A stretch of 64,000 nt of DNA from NCBI GenBank assembly GCA_020809705.1, contig CP085832.1:1178001-1242000 (forward strand), written 5' to 3'. This document shows positions 49,171-60,486 of the stretch, piece after piece. A model generated the notes under the pieces. That model was not told the DNA's origin. It did no database searches and worked only from the letters and a program-made list of their open reading frames with translations. The DNA comes from Calonectria ilicicola (taxonomy: Eukaryota > Ascomycota > Sordariomycetes > Hypocreales > Nectriaceae). The translations under genes were made by a program, and so were the position numbers. How positions within the stretch are numbered: position 1 is the stretch's first letter; each line of letters starts with the position of its first letter.

Positions 49171-50912
49171 AAGGGAGAGGGCCGGTAGCGAGGCTATGCT
49201 GGGCCGCCATAGCTAAATTCCACCCCACGCTTGAGTAAAATGCAAAGGGTCTTTCTTAATTGGGACTGTCGTGTGTAAGATGATCCACTGCAGCTGTCAT
49301 CTCACCGGTCCGCATGTCTGACATTGCGTGGCAGGTGGAAAATGAGGCTTAAAAAAACGGTTTGTATGTTCTTAGACCATCTAGGAACGCTGAGCCAAGC
49401 CGCCTAAATCAAGTCCCTGGGCAAAGTTTGGCCGCCTTGGCCTCCGAATTCTCTGCTCATGGCGCTGCCTTTGACACAGATGCAAAACGCGGACTCAGGC
49501 GAGATGCTGATAATGGCGCGTCCAGGGATCCTGCTATCCGGGGGTCTGGCCCTAGGACTGTGCAGCACAGTACCTTTGACGAGGGACGGCCCCAAGGCCC
49601 CGGACGAATCAGACAGTGCACCAAGCAGCTGTCCCCCTGCATGCGTTTCCCCGATGGCGAATGCATGTCGTACGGTGGACGGCGTGGACAGGCCCCAGGC
49701 ACGCATCTCATATACCCTCTGGTGCTGCATGGTCGTGTGCCTCGCGGGAGAGGCGCCGTTGGTGCGTGCATCTGGGACGCTGACGGTCGAAGCCCCTGGG
49801 CGGAACGGTAGACCTGAATCCCCTTATTCTGCTTCTTTCGTTCTGGTGCCAGTCTGGAAAGACTATATGCTCTGCTAGTCTATTGCCGAATTGTTTCCCG
49901 TCGCGTGGAAATGGCGCTAGCCCCCCACAATCCGGACCAACTAACACTACTGTAGAGTATCCATGGGGAGCATCAAAAGTCCTCGGGATATCCTGGCCTG
50001 AGCTGTTTGCCAAAACGAGGTCCACCGAGGAACGAGAAACACTGATGGAAGGAAATATGCAGTCGAAGCCCGTTCCCGTTCCGAATTCATTTGCCGTTGG
50101 CCTCTGCGCTGCTGATCAACGTGGCTTCGGGCCTACTCATCCAGCGTCATGTTCCCGAAACTGCTAGACATCTTGCCATTCTCGTTCTGTCTCGTCGTGG
50201 ACCCAAATGTCCAGTTTAGCTTGCGCTTGGCCCCTCGCTTGTCTGCTCATCCCCTGCCTGCCCCTCCGCTTTGATCGCCGCTCGAAAATCGCCATCTAGG
50301 AAAAGAATTGGGCCCCCCCATGTCGTCCGTCACCACCACGGACCAAGCCCTCTTGGGCCTGCGCCCGAATTGGCCTCCGGGCCCCTGGTCCCGAGTCGGC
50401 AACATCTTCTATGGAACAGTCCATACGTCCGATGCACGCCGTCACCTCCCGGGCCCCTGGTCAAGCCCCCCGGGATCCACCCGCTCAAGTTCCCCAGGCA
50501 TCGTCTCGTTGTGCTAGTCTGTTGGTTGTCAGCGTAGCTCGGAAAGTCCCACCATCATGCGACATGGACGTCAAAAGACTTCGTTTCCACCATTGCCCGC
50601 CCAGTGGCGCACACACACACGCGCGCGGAAGGGACCGCGCCCTTCGGTCGGCTGAGGTCTTGGACTCGCTTGCTGCTCGACATCGTCGAGGGTGCGTGGA
50701 GAACATGTCGACGTGTGGAGATTGGGTTCTGGGAGCCCGGAAACTGGATGGGGACTGGATGGATGGAGGCTGGAGAAAGATCGATTCACTCTGTAGTTTA
50801 TAATGGTGCTCCCGCGTCCTGCATTCCCCGCCGTTCCTGCGAGTTGCTCCTTTTCCCGTCGTCTTGGCCCAGGAAGTCCTGATATGACTGCCTCTCGAAA
50901 ACCCTCGGCAAC

Positions 50913-52297
50913 ATGCGCAACCCACCCGCCAAAGTCATTGCTACCTGGCCGGCTCCCAACTATGTAAACCCGGAGAGTCGAGGGGACGCCCTCCTTATTA
51001 TCGAATCGACCATTGCGTCGGTGGCCGTGGTCACCGTTTTGGCCCGTCTATATGTGCGGATGGTAAAAGTTAGCAAGAGCGGGCTTGACGACTGGCTAAT
51101 GTTGGCTGCCATGGTACGTGTTGTCCAGGTTTTCCCCGTGCCTCGGCCCCGGATTTTGCTCTGCGCCCAAACTACCGAGCTCCAAGATGACACTTGTGAT
51201 GGTATGGAGGCTGACTAGACCTTTTTTGGTGCTTTGCAGGTATTTGGAATTGGCGTTACCGTGTGCGTTATCCTTTCGGCCCAGCTCTATGGTTGGAACA
51301 TCCATATTTGGGATTTGAAGACCAGTCAGGGTATCAAAGGAAGACAGGTTTCCCTGGCGGCACAAACCTTGTTCATCTTTGCGTCAGGGCTCGCAAAGGA
51401 CTCCATCCTTGTCTCATATCTTCGGATCGCCCCTCAAAATTCAATGTTTCGTCGACTTACATATGGCTCCATTGTCCTTGTCACATCATTGATCTTCATC
51501 TTTCTCATCGTTCTGTGGACACAATGCATGTGAGTCTTTGACAATTGGACCAAAACTTTGTACGCTTTTAGCTAACCTTGTTGTAGCCCCATGGAATCCT
51601 ACTGGGTTTCGGATGGACTCAAAGATTGCCATGCAGAAGGCCCGCCGATCTTGTATGTTTCTATCCAGCTTCTCCAACTCGAATTTTTAATTTGTTCTTA
51701 CATATCATTAGGAGCCAAGCTATCACCACAGTCGCAACGGATCTTCTTGTTTGTGCTTTGCCTCTGCCAACATTAATGAAACTCAAGCTTCCCATTGCTC
51801 AACGAATCGCGCTCATTGTACTCTTCTCGCTCGGAATCGTCGTCGTCTTCGCCGCCTCGATGCGCGCGTACTGGTCGCACTACGTTACAGACGAGACATA
51901 TGATGTTACTTGGGAAGGCTTCTACCTATGGATTTGGACCGCCGTCGAAGCCAACTTGGGAGTCATTTGCGGCAGCATCCCCGCGCTGCGCCCACTTTTC
52001 AGGACAATCTTTCGGTCTAAGGCGAGCAGATACTACAACGAGACAACCAACGCCCAAAGCGCCAGCCGCCCCCGAGCCCTAAGCAACCACATGCCCAACC
52101 GGGGCTGGGCCGATACCCTGCAGAGGGGCAGCAAGGGGATAAAGATTCGGGACGATCATATTGATGTTGAGGGGGGGATCTACGAAGTGAGACGTCATAA
52201 GGATGATGATAGCCCGGTCTCGACATTGGAGATGGATACGTGGCCACCAGGGGACCATCGCATACCAGATCATTCGCGGGGTCCGTTAAATTATTGA
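50913..52297 (+). CDS. Seven-helix integral membrane protein, fungal rhodopsin-like (Pth11-related, no CFEM)
   Basis: Member of the large fungal family of seven-helix proteins sharing the rhodopsin-like domain with Pth11; such proteins are thought to act as surface sensors, though most have no known role. Exons 50913-51113, 51240-51529, 51587-51652 and 51712-52297 give 380 residues. Seven hydrophobic segments are visible, from LLIIESTIASVAVVTVLARLY to the WTAVEANLGVICGSIPALRPLF helix, the latter a family hallmark. Helix 5 (ATDLLVCALPLPTLMKL) also fits. There is no signal peptide or N-terminal cysteine-rich CFEM domain. The cytosolic tail of about 110 residues is charged. It stands at the right edge of a gene-free stretch, typical of accessory genes. 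Confidence 0.87.
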
Positions 52298-52879
52298 GAA
52301 GCATGTGATTTCTTAGCATGGGAGTTGGTATGGGATGGTGTTATGGCTGATGACCATTTTCTTTGTGGCTTTTTTGGGAGGACTTTCTATAGGGAAAAAA
52401 AATTGGGTACGGGAAAACGATGAAGTCGTTTGCTATCTAAAATTGGTAATGAACAATTACTTTACAGTTTTCTACTATACTTCCACCAGTGACCTTGAAT
52501 ATCTCCCATCTCGATGGCTTCCCTGAGGCCTCACTTGTGGCGGGCACATGCCAGCCTAGCCTCGGGACCCCGCGTGGAACTAGTAGCTTCGCATGAATAT
52601 TGACGGCATATCAAGATGCATCAATGAGACCAGTCCCGGCCACTGCCGGATCTGGCAGCAGGTACATGGACAGCTGCACAGCGGGAAATGGGTTGCATCG
52701 ATAATCGGTCTCGCTTTTGGCACCCCTGTCCGGCCTGTAACCTCACCCACCCCTCTTCGTGGGCGCCGCATGACGAAGAGCTTTCGGGAATCCACGGATA
52801 TCCAACGTCTTGGGATGGATACTTGAGTGAAGTGGAATGATTTTCCACAATGGGTTTTACCAGTCGCGGCATGCAGCCG
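52298..52879. other. Convergent 3' flanks of the rhodopsin-like gene and the methyltransferase
   Basis: 582 bases between stop codons. No gene or notable repeat seen. Confidence 0.55.
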
Positions 52880-53566
52880 TTACGAGGTTTCTGCCGCCTC
52901 CCGCTTGGGTCGCAAAAGGTAGCAGTAGTAGTACACGTCGGGATCCAGGGGATTCAACTTGGGCGTGAGAACCTTGGAGAGAATCTCGACATCAAAGGGA
53001 AAATGATCAATATCAAATCGCCACGCCGAATAGCTTAGTGAGACCCAAACGCCACCAGGGCTGAGACAGTTCCGGACGCCGGCTGCCATGCGGCGCAGTG
53101 GGTCCTCGCCGGCACACGAGATGGCGTCAACTGTACTCTTGTCGATAACCAGGTCGAACTTTTCGCTGCTGTCAAGCCGGAGCTGCGTGGCATCCTGGAC
53201 ATCATAGCGCATCTTAACATCACCAAAGGCCTTTTTTTCTAGCTCGCGGCCACGCTCAATCGCGAGGGGTTCGTAATCGAGGTTGAGGACGTTGGTGAGA
53301 CCGCGGGCACGGAAGTGGTTCTGGAGATCGCTAGTGCCGAACCCAACGTGGAGGATTCGGGCATCGGGTCGGAAGTTCTTTAAAAGAGGTTCAACCATAC
53401 CCATAAATTCTTCCGAAGAGAGCAGCCATTCGAAGGCGGTTTCCGAGGCAAACCGGTCGCGCCAGTAGCTCTGCTTTTCGAAGTCAGCCACCATGATGTC
53501 GGCAAACGAGTTGCTGAGTGGTGAGGTTAGCGGACTGAGTGGAGGGAGTTGGGGCGCGGAATCCAT
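52880..53566 (-). CDS. SAM-dependent methyltransferase, EEF1A-lysine-methyltransferase-like
   Basis: Single-exon class I methyltransferase of 228 residues. The sequence fits the METTL13-N-terminal / EEF1AKMT4-like group: FADIMVADFEKQSYWRDRFA before the fold, motif I ILHVGFGTSDL near residue 70, an acidic strand-2 end (LNLDYE), VQDATQL as motif II, and FDLVIDKSTVDAI as motif IV. The latter (D-K-x-T-x-D-A) is characteristic of this group. Members methylate elongation factor 1A lysines or are uncharacterised; substrate is not known here. Start chosen at 53566 (MDSAPQLPPLSPL). The frame is open to an upstream ATG at 53752, adding 62 codons of no clear character. Confidence 0.85.
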   Translation of the reverse strand: MDSAPQLPPLSPLTSPLSNSFADIMVADFEKQSYWRDRFASETAFEWLLSSEEFMGMVEPLLKNFRPDARILHVGFGTSDLQNHFRARGLTNVLNLDYEPLAIERGRELEKKAFGDVKMRYDVQDATQLRLDSSEKFDLVIDKSTVDAISCAGEDPLRRMAAGVRNCLSPGGVWVSLSYSAWRFDIDHFPFDVEILSKVLTPKLNPLDPDVYYYCYLLRPKREAAETS

Positions 53567-54811
53567 TGCGTCGATCGGTCTATTGGTCAAGATGGCACTG
53601 GAAGTAAGTTCTGGAAACCCAACACAGTCACATTGGGCATTATAAATGATCAGAACGGGAGAACTCGAGATGGGCCACAGCCTTCCTTCCCCCTTATTCC
53701 TGCACCAAGGGATCCACAGAAACCGGGATTCGATGTCGGGCCAACGAACCAAGGCTGATGCTGATGGGCATTACATCTTTAAGCTTGTTAAGGGTATATT
53801 GTGATGTTCATCGTGGTCGCCACTTGCCATGCAGACAGCATGTTGACTGTCTGAGCACACCAATCACCGGGGCGGATCAAGCTGAAACGTGACTGGAAGG
53901 TTGGGAGGAGCATGGCATGGCATGGCACGCCCTGTCATGACACATCCGTGGCGAACGGGTTTTGAGCTGGTGCCGTTTGCTGGGTACTGTTTTGGCTGCC
54001 ACGCAGGTGCACCACGCTAAGGGAAGGGTTTGGAGAGCCACAGGCCAGTTTGGCAGGGCGCAGACTGGTTTGACTTGGCGCCATCCATGGTGGAGAGGGC
54101 GGGCGGCGGGAAGCTGTGAACAGCTATGAAGCTATTCATCAGAGACAACAACACAACAACTCACCGTAGTGCAGTGCTGGAGGAGGAGAAGAAGGTAGAA
54201 ATGGGGACACGCAAGTCGGCACCACAACCGAGCTGGACTGACATTATACGTGAAAACGCCTCGACAGATTAACCTTTGTGTGCCTTTCCTGGAATCGTGG
54301 ATCAGCAGCCGCAGCGAGCATGACGTCGGTTTGCTCAGCAAATGAGGGCGTGATTGGCAGGGGCCGGGCCCAGTTTCTGCTTGTTTTCGCATTCTTCCTA
54401 TTAATACGAGCCAATCACCGTGGCGCCGCAGTGCACCAGCCACACAGACACGAGGCACGGTTTCAGCTCCGCCTCCCAAGTGCCGCGTCAACCCCAACGC
54501 AAGCCAGGTCAATCGCCAAGACCGAGCGCATCCCCTCCAAGGAATTTAATCACACGGACACCATGGCGAAGCACTCGACGTCGCATTGGACAAGTTTTTT
54601 TCTTCCTTCATTATCACCGCGGCCGTCGTGAACTAAACCTCTCTTTCGCATCCTTCAACACCGGCAACGCCCTCATCCCTGCAAACGCTTTTGGGATTCT
54701 TGGGACACACGCTCGCTTTCGCATTGGGCGACAACACAACTAGCTAGCTAGCTAAACGAGCCCCTCCAACGCCCGCAACACCAACACCACTCACAACACA
54801 CAACACCAGCC
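53567..54811. other. Divergent intergenic region between methyltransferase and M50-like gene
   Basis: About 1.2 kb. It holds a short GGCAT tandem near 53913-53928 and a CTAG tetramer repeat at 54741-54754 just upstream of the M50-like gene. The frames at 54132-54631 overlap on both strands and match nothing. Confidence 0.55.
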
Positions 54812-55743
54812 ATGGCTCCCACCGCACTATCAGAGGTGCTGGCTGCGCCCTTCCGAATCGGCGTCCAGCTCGCCTCCAGATCCGAATCCGAAGCTCACGA
54901 TATCTTGCTGCGCCGCAACCTCTCCAGTCCGACCCATACACAGAAGGTCACCCTGGGCATCATCGCCGCCTATGTTGTTGTGATTGCCATTCTATGGAAC
55001 GTTCCATACGTTCGCATGGTCTTGTGGCCCTTCAAGGTGTGTACAGCCCTATCATTTGCTGTGCTATGCGACGCGACACAATACACTGCATGCATTTGTG
55101 CTTGACCAAACAGCTAACCTTTGCTTAGATGCTCGTCATTGCCTTTCACGAATTCGGTCACGCCATCACCGCCGTCCTCACTGGTGGCCGTGTCAAGTCT
55201 ATCAGTCTTGACCCCAACGAAGGCGGTGTTACCCACATGGTTGGTGGCAAGAGTGCCATCACGCTCCCTGCTGGATACCTGGGCTCTTCCCTGATCGGTG
55301 CCCTGTTGATCTTTTGCGGCTTCAACATTGTTGCCAGCAAAGTCGCAAGCATGGTGCTTGGAGTTTGCTTTCTCCTCACGCTTTGGTGGGGTAAGCGTGA
55401 TTGGCTTACTATCATGACCGTCTTACTCGCCGTCGGTCTGCTTATTGCATGCTGGTTCATTTCTCACGCACAGGCTCTGCGCTTTGTTGTCCTGTTCATC
55501 GGCGTCATGTCTTCGCTCTACAGTGTCTGGGATATCTGTGATGATCTCATTCTTCGCAAAGTAAACTCGTCCGACGCCAGCGTCTTCGCCAAGCGCTACG
55601 GTGGTTCCTCCCAGTGCTGGGGCGTCATCTGGTCCATCATCTCTGTCCTTTTCATGGCTGTCGGGATCGTCGCTGGCCTGGCAGCCTTTTCTCAGTCCTT
55701 CTCTGAACAGGAGAAGGACTCTCAGAAATTTATCCCCACTTAA
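54812..55743 (+). CDS. M50B-like membrane metalloprotease homologue
   Basis: Exons 54812-55036 and 55129-55743 give 279 residues. The zinc-binding HEFGH sequence follows MLVIAF inside a membrane helix at about residues 82-86, as in site-2 proteases and the M50B-like family of plants and fungi. The downstream region has GGVTHMVGGKSAITLPAGYLGSSLIGALLI and several further helices; SVWDICDDL near residue 220 may supply an acidic ligand. The domain fills almost the whole protein, with no PDZ or CBS domain. Start ATG 54812 is in a GCCATGG context. Substrate is unknown; the family may include inactive members, though both His and the Glu are intact here. Confidence 0.86.
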
Positions 55744-56426
55744 TCTTCGGCCATTTTCACGGAGAGATGTGACATTTGCTTGCTGTTTGTGTGGTGCAAT
55801 CGGAACTGTTTCAGGCGTACTTGGAAAACCAGAATCGATTTTTTGACGTGGGGAATGTCCAGAACAACTGAATGTGGTGGAGATGAGTATGATAATGACG
55901 AGGGGGGAATGATACAATGATGGAGAAGACACAGCTTCTCGGATGGACAAAGGATGATACCCCGTACTACAACATCTTACCTTGCTAGATGATGTCCAAT
56001 AAACTGTTTTGATCTTTGATGACCTTAATCACAAGCTCGCCGCCCCTTTTTCCTTAGTGAACAAAGTCGAGAGTTACAGCCGAACAGTGGTCCTTGCCGT
56101 GTCAAACGTGTCCCTGCGCCTGTCGGAGAATTCTTGACGCAGCGGCTCGGCTATTGTCCTACGGCAAGACTCAAGCAAACAGTTACAATCGAACGAGTTT
56201 GCCCGTCGGTAGCAATGTTGTGATACGCTCTACAAGTTGTCCACCTCTTGTCAGACATATTGAAACGTGATGAACAATGCGGTCGTAAGATGCTCTGTCA
56301 GCCTTGTTTTGCCCAAGTATAAAGGGGGAGGTATTCCGAACAGAGTCGGTTCATTCCATTCTAACTACGTCTAAACCATTACCCAAACCAAACAATACAC
56401 TTTACTTCTCAACGCTATTCTGAGTA
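55744..56426. other. Intergenic region upstream of the 244-residue protein
   Basis: 683 bases between two plus-strand genes: 3' flank of the M50-like gene, then the promoter of the next gene. A TATA-like TATAAA lies at 56320-56325. Confidence 0.55.
56320..56325 (+). promoter_or_regulatory. TATA-like element
   Basis: TATAAA followed by a G run, 102 bases before the chosen ATG of the 244-residue protein. The spacing supports that start codon. Confidence 0.4.
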
Positions 56427-57364
56427 ATGAGCTTATCAATCTTGCCCCAGGGCGAGAAGCCCACACTGAGTCTTCGCGGGGACTCGTTCTACTTCTGCGG
56501 AACCCTTTCTAGCATTGGGTAAGGTTTTATTCAACGTAAATCGTTCTGCTGCTTTTCTCCTCTAATATTCCACGTGACAGGCGCTTCCACAACCCCGAGG
56601 AGGTTCTAGATCCTCAGGTTCAAGATATAATCAATGAAAAAAACGCGTTTGTGTTTGTGGTCCTAGGATCTGACAAGTGCTACTTTCGCTGCACCTCTCC
56701 GCGAGATGGCGACGTCGAAGCTGCCTGTAAGCCAAGAAACCAACCCCTCTGCCTTTTTTTTGTTCGTTTTTGCTCGGCAACTTTTTTTTCTCTTTTTTTT
56801 CAGTTTTGACCTTCAATTCCAACAATGCATGACTTCTGTTGACTTTTTTTTTTTCCTGTTTGAACAGGCGATAGCAACTTGGAAAACTATGAGGGCCTGA
56901 CAGAATTCCTGTTCCTTCAAAACGCGGTGCGACCGCTGTTTTTGTCTCTCGGCTGCAACGGGCACTTTTTTGTCCGGACCGAGAACGGGCGCAAGAAGTG
57001 GGATGTCTCAGCGGACGTTACACTGAGCCTCTTTCAAAAGCACGCAGATGACGAGGGGTCCCTCGAGGCCCTCTGGCTCGGCCACGGCGACGCCTTTGTG
57101 GCCCAGCATTGGGATGGAACCAAAGTGTTCGATCTGCAGGGGAAGTACCCAGGCCTTCAAGAGATTCTAGAGAGTAGAGCCCAGCAACCCGATGATGACG
57201 CCTCAGACATTGCGTCATTGGCTATGGATACGGAGAACGGAATTGATTTCGTGATTCTGTGGCGGGACGGAACGGCCAATCACTCTCGCCGCATGAAGAA
57301 TACGTTCCTTGGGCGGACTTTTGAGCGATGGTGTGCTACGAACGGCTTCAGTTTGTCAACTTAA
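56427..57364 (+). CDS. Unrecognised protein with repeated FV-x4-DG segments
   Basis: Exons 56427-56518, 56581-56726 and 56868-57364 give 244 residues; joints are GT-AG and in phase. I do not recognise the family. No signal peptide or membrane segment is seen, so it is probably cytosolic or nuclear. Segments of similar shape recur: NAFVFVVLGSDKCYF, GHFFVRTENGRKKW, DAFVAQHWDGTKVFDL and IDFVILWRDGTANHS, each a hydrophobic strand, a polar/glycine turn, then a second strand. This suggests repeated beta-hairpins, perhaps a small propeller-like or sheet fold; that is an inference. The second intron ends in a long pyrimidine tract. A TATA-like box upstream supports a real promoter. Confidence 0.75.
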
Positions 57365-58149
57365 GTAATGTAGCTTTTCATCGAAACCACTCATCGTCGA
57401 AACCAAGCCTAGGCTATGACTTGGTCAAGTAATAGAGGTCCGATTTACGTTCGCAATTTGCGTTTTTCAGTGTCTTTAGAAATACCTCCCGTCCCTTTAA
57501 ACATAAGCATCTTTCCGTTTTAAATCATGCCAAGGTCACTATATCAAGTCTGCTATGATGTCACATGAGGAGATAACTGTCGGATGCCATCCTGGGTGCG
57601 CCTCTTAGCGTATGGCGGTGTTATTTGTGGATATCGTGGTTTTAATATTGTACTTGCAACATCCAGCGAGAATAAAATTATATAAGTTGTAACGCGTGGG
57701 GCGTTATTAATTCTTGTAAAACCGTGCATGGCACCTCAAAATGACATATTCTTCCCCTCTATTAGGCATGGGTACAGTTGCATCCACAAGCCTTACAATT
57801 GTGTCGGGCACAAGCAACTTCATCCCTCAACCACGGTTTAAGTGTAATATCCACACAATCTTGCTCGGTCTTACATTTAACCCGATCTCCATCTCCCTTG
57901 CCCCATGTCCACCAGCACCAATTCCCTTCCGGCAACAGAGTCATGATTCAATCGGACGAAAGTACAATGAGGTTTCACCTTATGCTACTAATGGCTCCCC
58001 TCCAGCTTCAACAATTAGTTACTCTCAGGGGTTATCAGGATTCAACGACGTATTATTTTAATGAATCTCCTCGACATGCGCGAGATTAGTTTCTGATGTA
58101 CATATTGCATACTCTTGGTGCACTTCCTGTGTGGTCCATATTCTCAACC
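57365..58149. other. Convergent intergenic region, no gene seen
   Basis: 785 bases between the stop codons of the 244-residue protein and the AAA ATPase. A/T-leaning around 57630-57715. The frames at 57741-58089 match nothing. Confidence 0.55.
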
Positions 58150-60486
58150 TCATTGCTTTGCCAGTATCTCAAGCGCCTCGAGGCGGTTGTTCGCCAGCAT
58201 CAACAACCTCTCCTTGTCGACCTTCTTGTCTGTACTCTTGAGGCTCAACAGGTTCGCAGTTTTGACAAGGTTCTTGATCTCACGTCCATTGAGATTGATC
58301 GTAGAAAGCTCATCTAAATCCTCCTCGCTGATAGAAAACTTGTCCTGGCCCGTCTTGGCAATGAAGTTCTGCCAAACACGACGTCGCGCAGTCACAGTTA
58401 GATCAACGTAGCGAAGGAACAGGTCTACGCGAGACTGGATAGCATGATCCAGGTTGGACATGCGATTGGTAGTCATGAAGCAAATACCCTGGTAGTATTC
58501 GAGCTTGGTCAAGAAAACTAAAAGTTTCCAAGTCAGTCGTTCAGATGTCTTCATATTATCTGTAGTGAGAAGTAACACTTACCCGCGACCAATTCATTTC
58601 TTGTCAAGTCACCATCCGATCGAGCACCGATGAAAATGTCGGCCTCATCTAAGAGCAACATAGCGTTCCACAGCTTGCAGAGATCTAGAGCGCGCTGAAG
58701 AGATTCTTCTACTTCGGCTGGATCTATTCCAAGGGTGGCCGCACTAATGCTGTAGAGTGGAACTCGGGCACGCTCAGCGACTATGATCAAGGTCAGTACG
58801 TAAACGTATTTCCAAATTTCGGCGAGCTTGCATACCTGCTTCTGCAGTGAACGTCTTTCCCACTCCGGGTGGACCAAACATCAGAATTATGATGCCACGA
58901 CCTATTCATGTTAGTATGAGAGGTGAATACTCAAGTGTTTCAAGGAGCAAAATCACCTTTGTCTTCAATGAAATCATCAAAAGTGTTGTCCGCGAGAGTC
59001 TTGTTCTCCACGAAAGCCCAAGATAGCTCTTTCTCATTACCAGGTAGAATAAGTTGTTCGAAAGCCTCATCGTTCCAGGAGACAGGAGAGATGTCATCAA
59101 CGCGAAACCTCGCTAAAGAATAAAGAACACACAGATCAGCAACAGAAAGTCACACAAAACGAGGGTTACATGGCAACGTACCCCAGTCCTTGGTTTTAAG
59201 ATCCAGCCCAATTACCCAAGGAATCGCGAGCAGGCATTGCTCATCGGTCAGAGGGTCAAGGATTTCGCGTCTCTCGAGCGGTGCGGTCCCTTTGTTAACC
59301 TTCATTTCGGCACCATCTGGGTTGGTCTGGTCAGAGGCATCGGAGGAAACAGAAGAAGTTGACATGGAGCGTGGCCGAGCACTATATTGGCTCGAAGCTC
59401 CCCACTCATCTTCATTGGGATTGTGGTCCGTTTGTTCGTCATTAACAAGAGGTGTGACACTGATGACATTCTTTGCAGCTTCGAGTGGCCGAAGCTTCTG
59501 CTTTGGTTTGTTTCGAGAGTAATAGTATGCATAAGCGTCGATTATAACCCTACCGGAGATCTGTAAATTCGAATACTAGTTAAAATAAAGTATATATCAA
59601 ATCTGAGGTCGAACCCTACCACACGCTCCTCGGCTGCACTCAGGAGGATTTTGGGACCATGGCAGGTACGAAAGTGATAGCCACGAAGCGCTTCGAAACG
59701 ACGGCCTCGCTCGATAAGGCGTTCCTTCAGTTCGTCGACGGATTTGTTAAACATGAGGGGCGTCGCTGCAAGATAATGCACAAGCTTCAAACCGCAAAAG
59801 TAGCCGATATTGACGACTGTGCTTGTGTATCCACAACGCTCACCGTTCCAATCAACATACTCAAGATCAATCCTCCAATATGGGGGGGCTGAGTGAGGCT
59901 TAATTCTCTCGTATTTTGTCACGCGACAAACTGCTTCGACATCATACAAGGTAGTTGTGACCAACTCGCCTGGAGGAAAGATTTGCCAGATGTCTTCGAA
60001 CACAACTTTACCTGTGAGCTTAGTCTGAAAGAGCGCATCAACTGAAGGTCCAAGAATAGGGCGCAGGAACGACATTAAGAGGCGAGCAGCCTCCTTTACT
60101 TCAGGCGAATGGGCTGGGTCATCACACAACTCCTGAAGCCGCTCCCACCGGTGGACGAGTGGCTTGTACGGTCTCGTGAAAGTCCATTCCTGCTCCTCGG
60201 GGTGGAAATCTTGGTAGTTCTCAAGGGCTTTTCCTACAACTTCCCTCATCAATATGTTCTGGATGGTGAATTCAGTGGTGCGCCAGATGCGGTTTTCAAG
60301 CACCTGGCGTTCGATAATGGGCTCATCAGCAATGCTCTGCGTGAGAGCTTCATACTCGAGTCCACTATCGGCAAACTTGGACCATCTTTCGCCACAGTAA
60401 TCGCAATCATGTCTGTAGAGCTTGGTTGATATCTTGTGAGGGTCAGCCTCAACAGGAACGGAGGGGTTGTCCAAGGCTTCGCCCAT
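58150..60486 (-). CDS. AAA+ ATPase of the fungal DUF7025 type
   Basis: Six exons on the minus strand (59620-60486, 59182-59560, 58957-59112, 58836-58901, 58583-58780, 58150-58517) give 677 residues. The N-terminal part (about 130-300) resembles the DUF7025 region: FEDIWQIFPPGELV, the YERIKPHS-to-YVDWNGER segment, and RFEALRGYHF. A Ser/Asp-rich linker follows at about 310-380. The AAA module has Walker A GPPGVGKT near residue 480, Walker B LLLDEADIF, and a sensor/arginine region FMTTNRMSNLDHAIQSRVDL. Fungal genomes carry many such ATPases of unknown role. All five introns are GT-AG with matching phase. Start chosen at 60486 (MGEALDNPSV); an in-frame ATG lies 30 bases further upstream. Confidence 0.88.

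Larger units (their letters stand above)
45800..50912. other. 5.1 kb gene-free stretch, AT-rich in its first half
   Basis: No gene can be supported. From about 46200 to 48560 the sequence is AT-rich, with an A run at 47911-47925 and several GATA-type motifs; from about 49360 it returns to mixed composition. Open frames such as 49362-49811, 49708-50025 and 50485-50925 overlap on opposite strands and have noise-like composition. A TGTA-type microsatellite lies at 49141-49170. It may hold a decayed element; I recognise no transposase or reverse transcriptase remnant. Confidence 0.55.

Noticed and set aside
49362..50167. Overlapping open frames on both strands in the gene-free stretch
   Set aside because: Several frames of 90-150 codons overlap in opposite directions; none has a family motif or convincing introns, so they look like chance frames in GC-balanced sequence.
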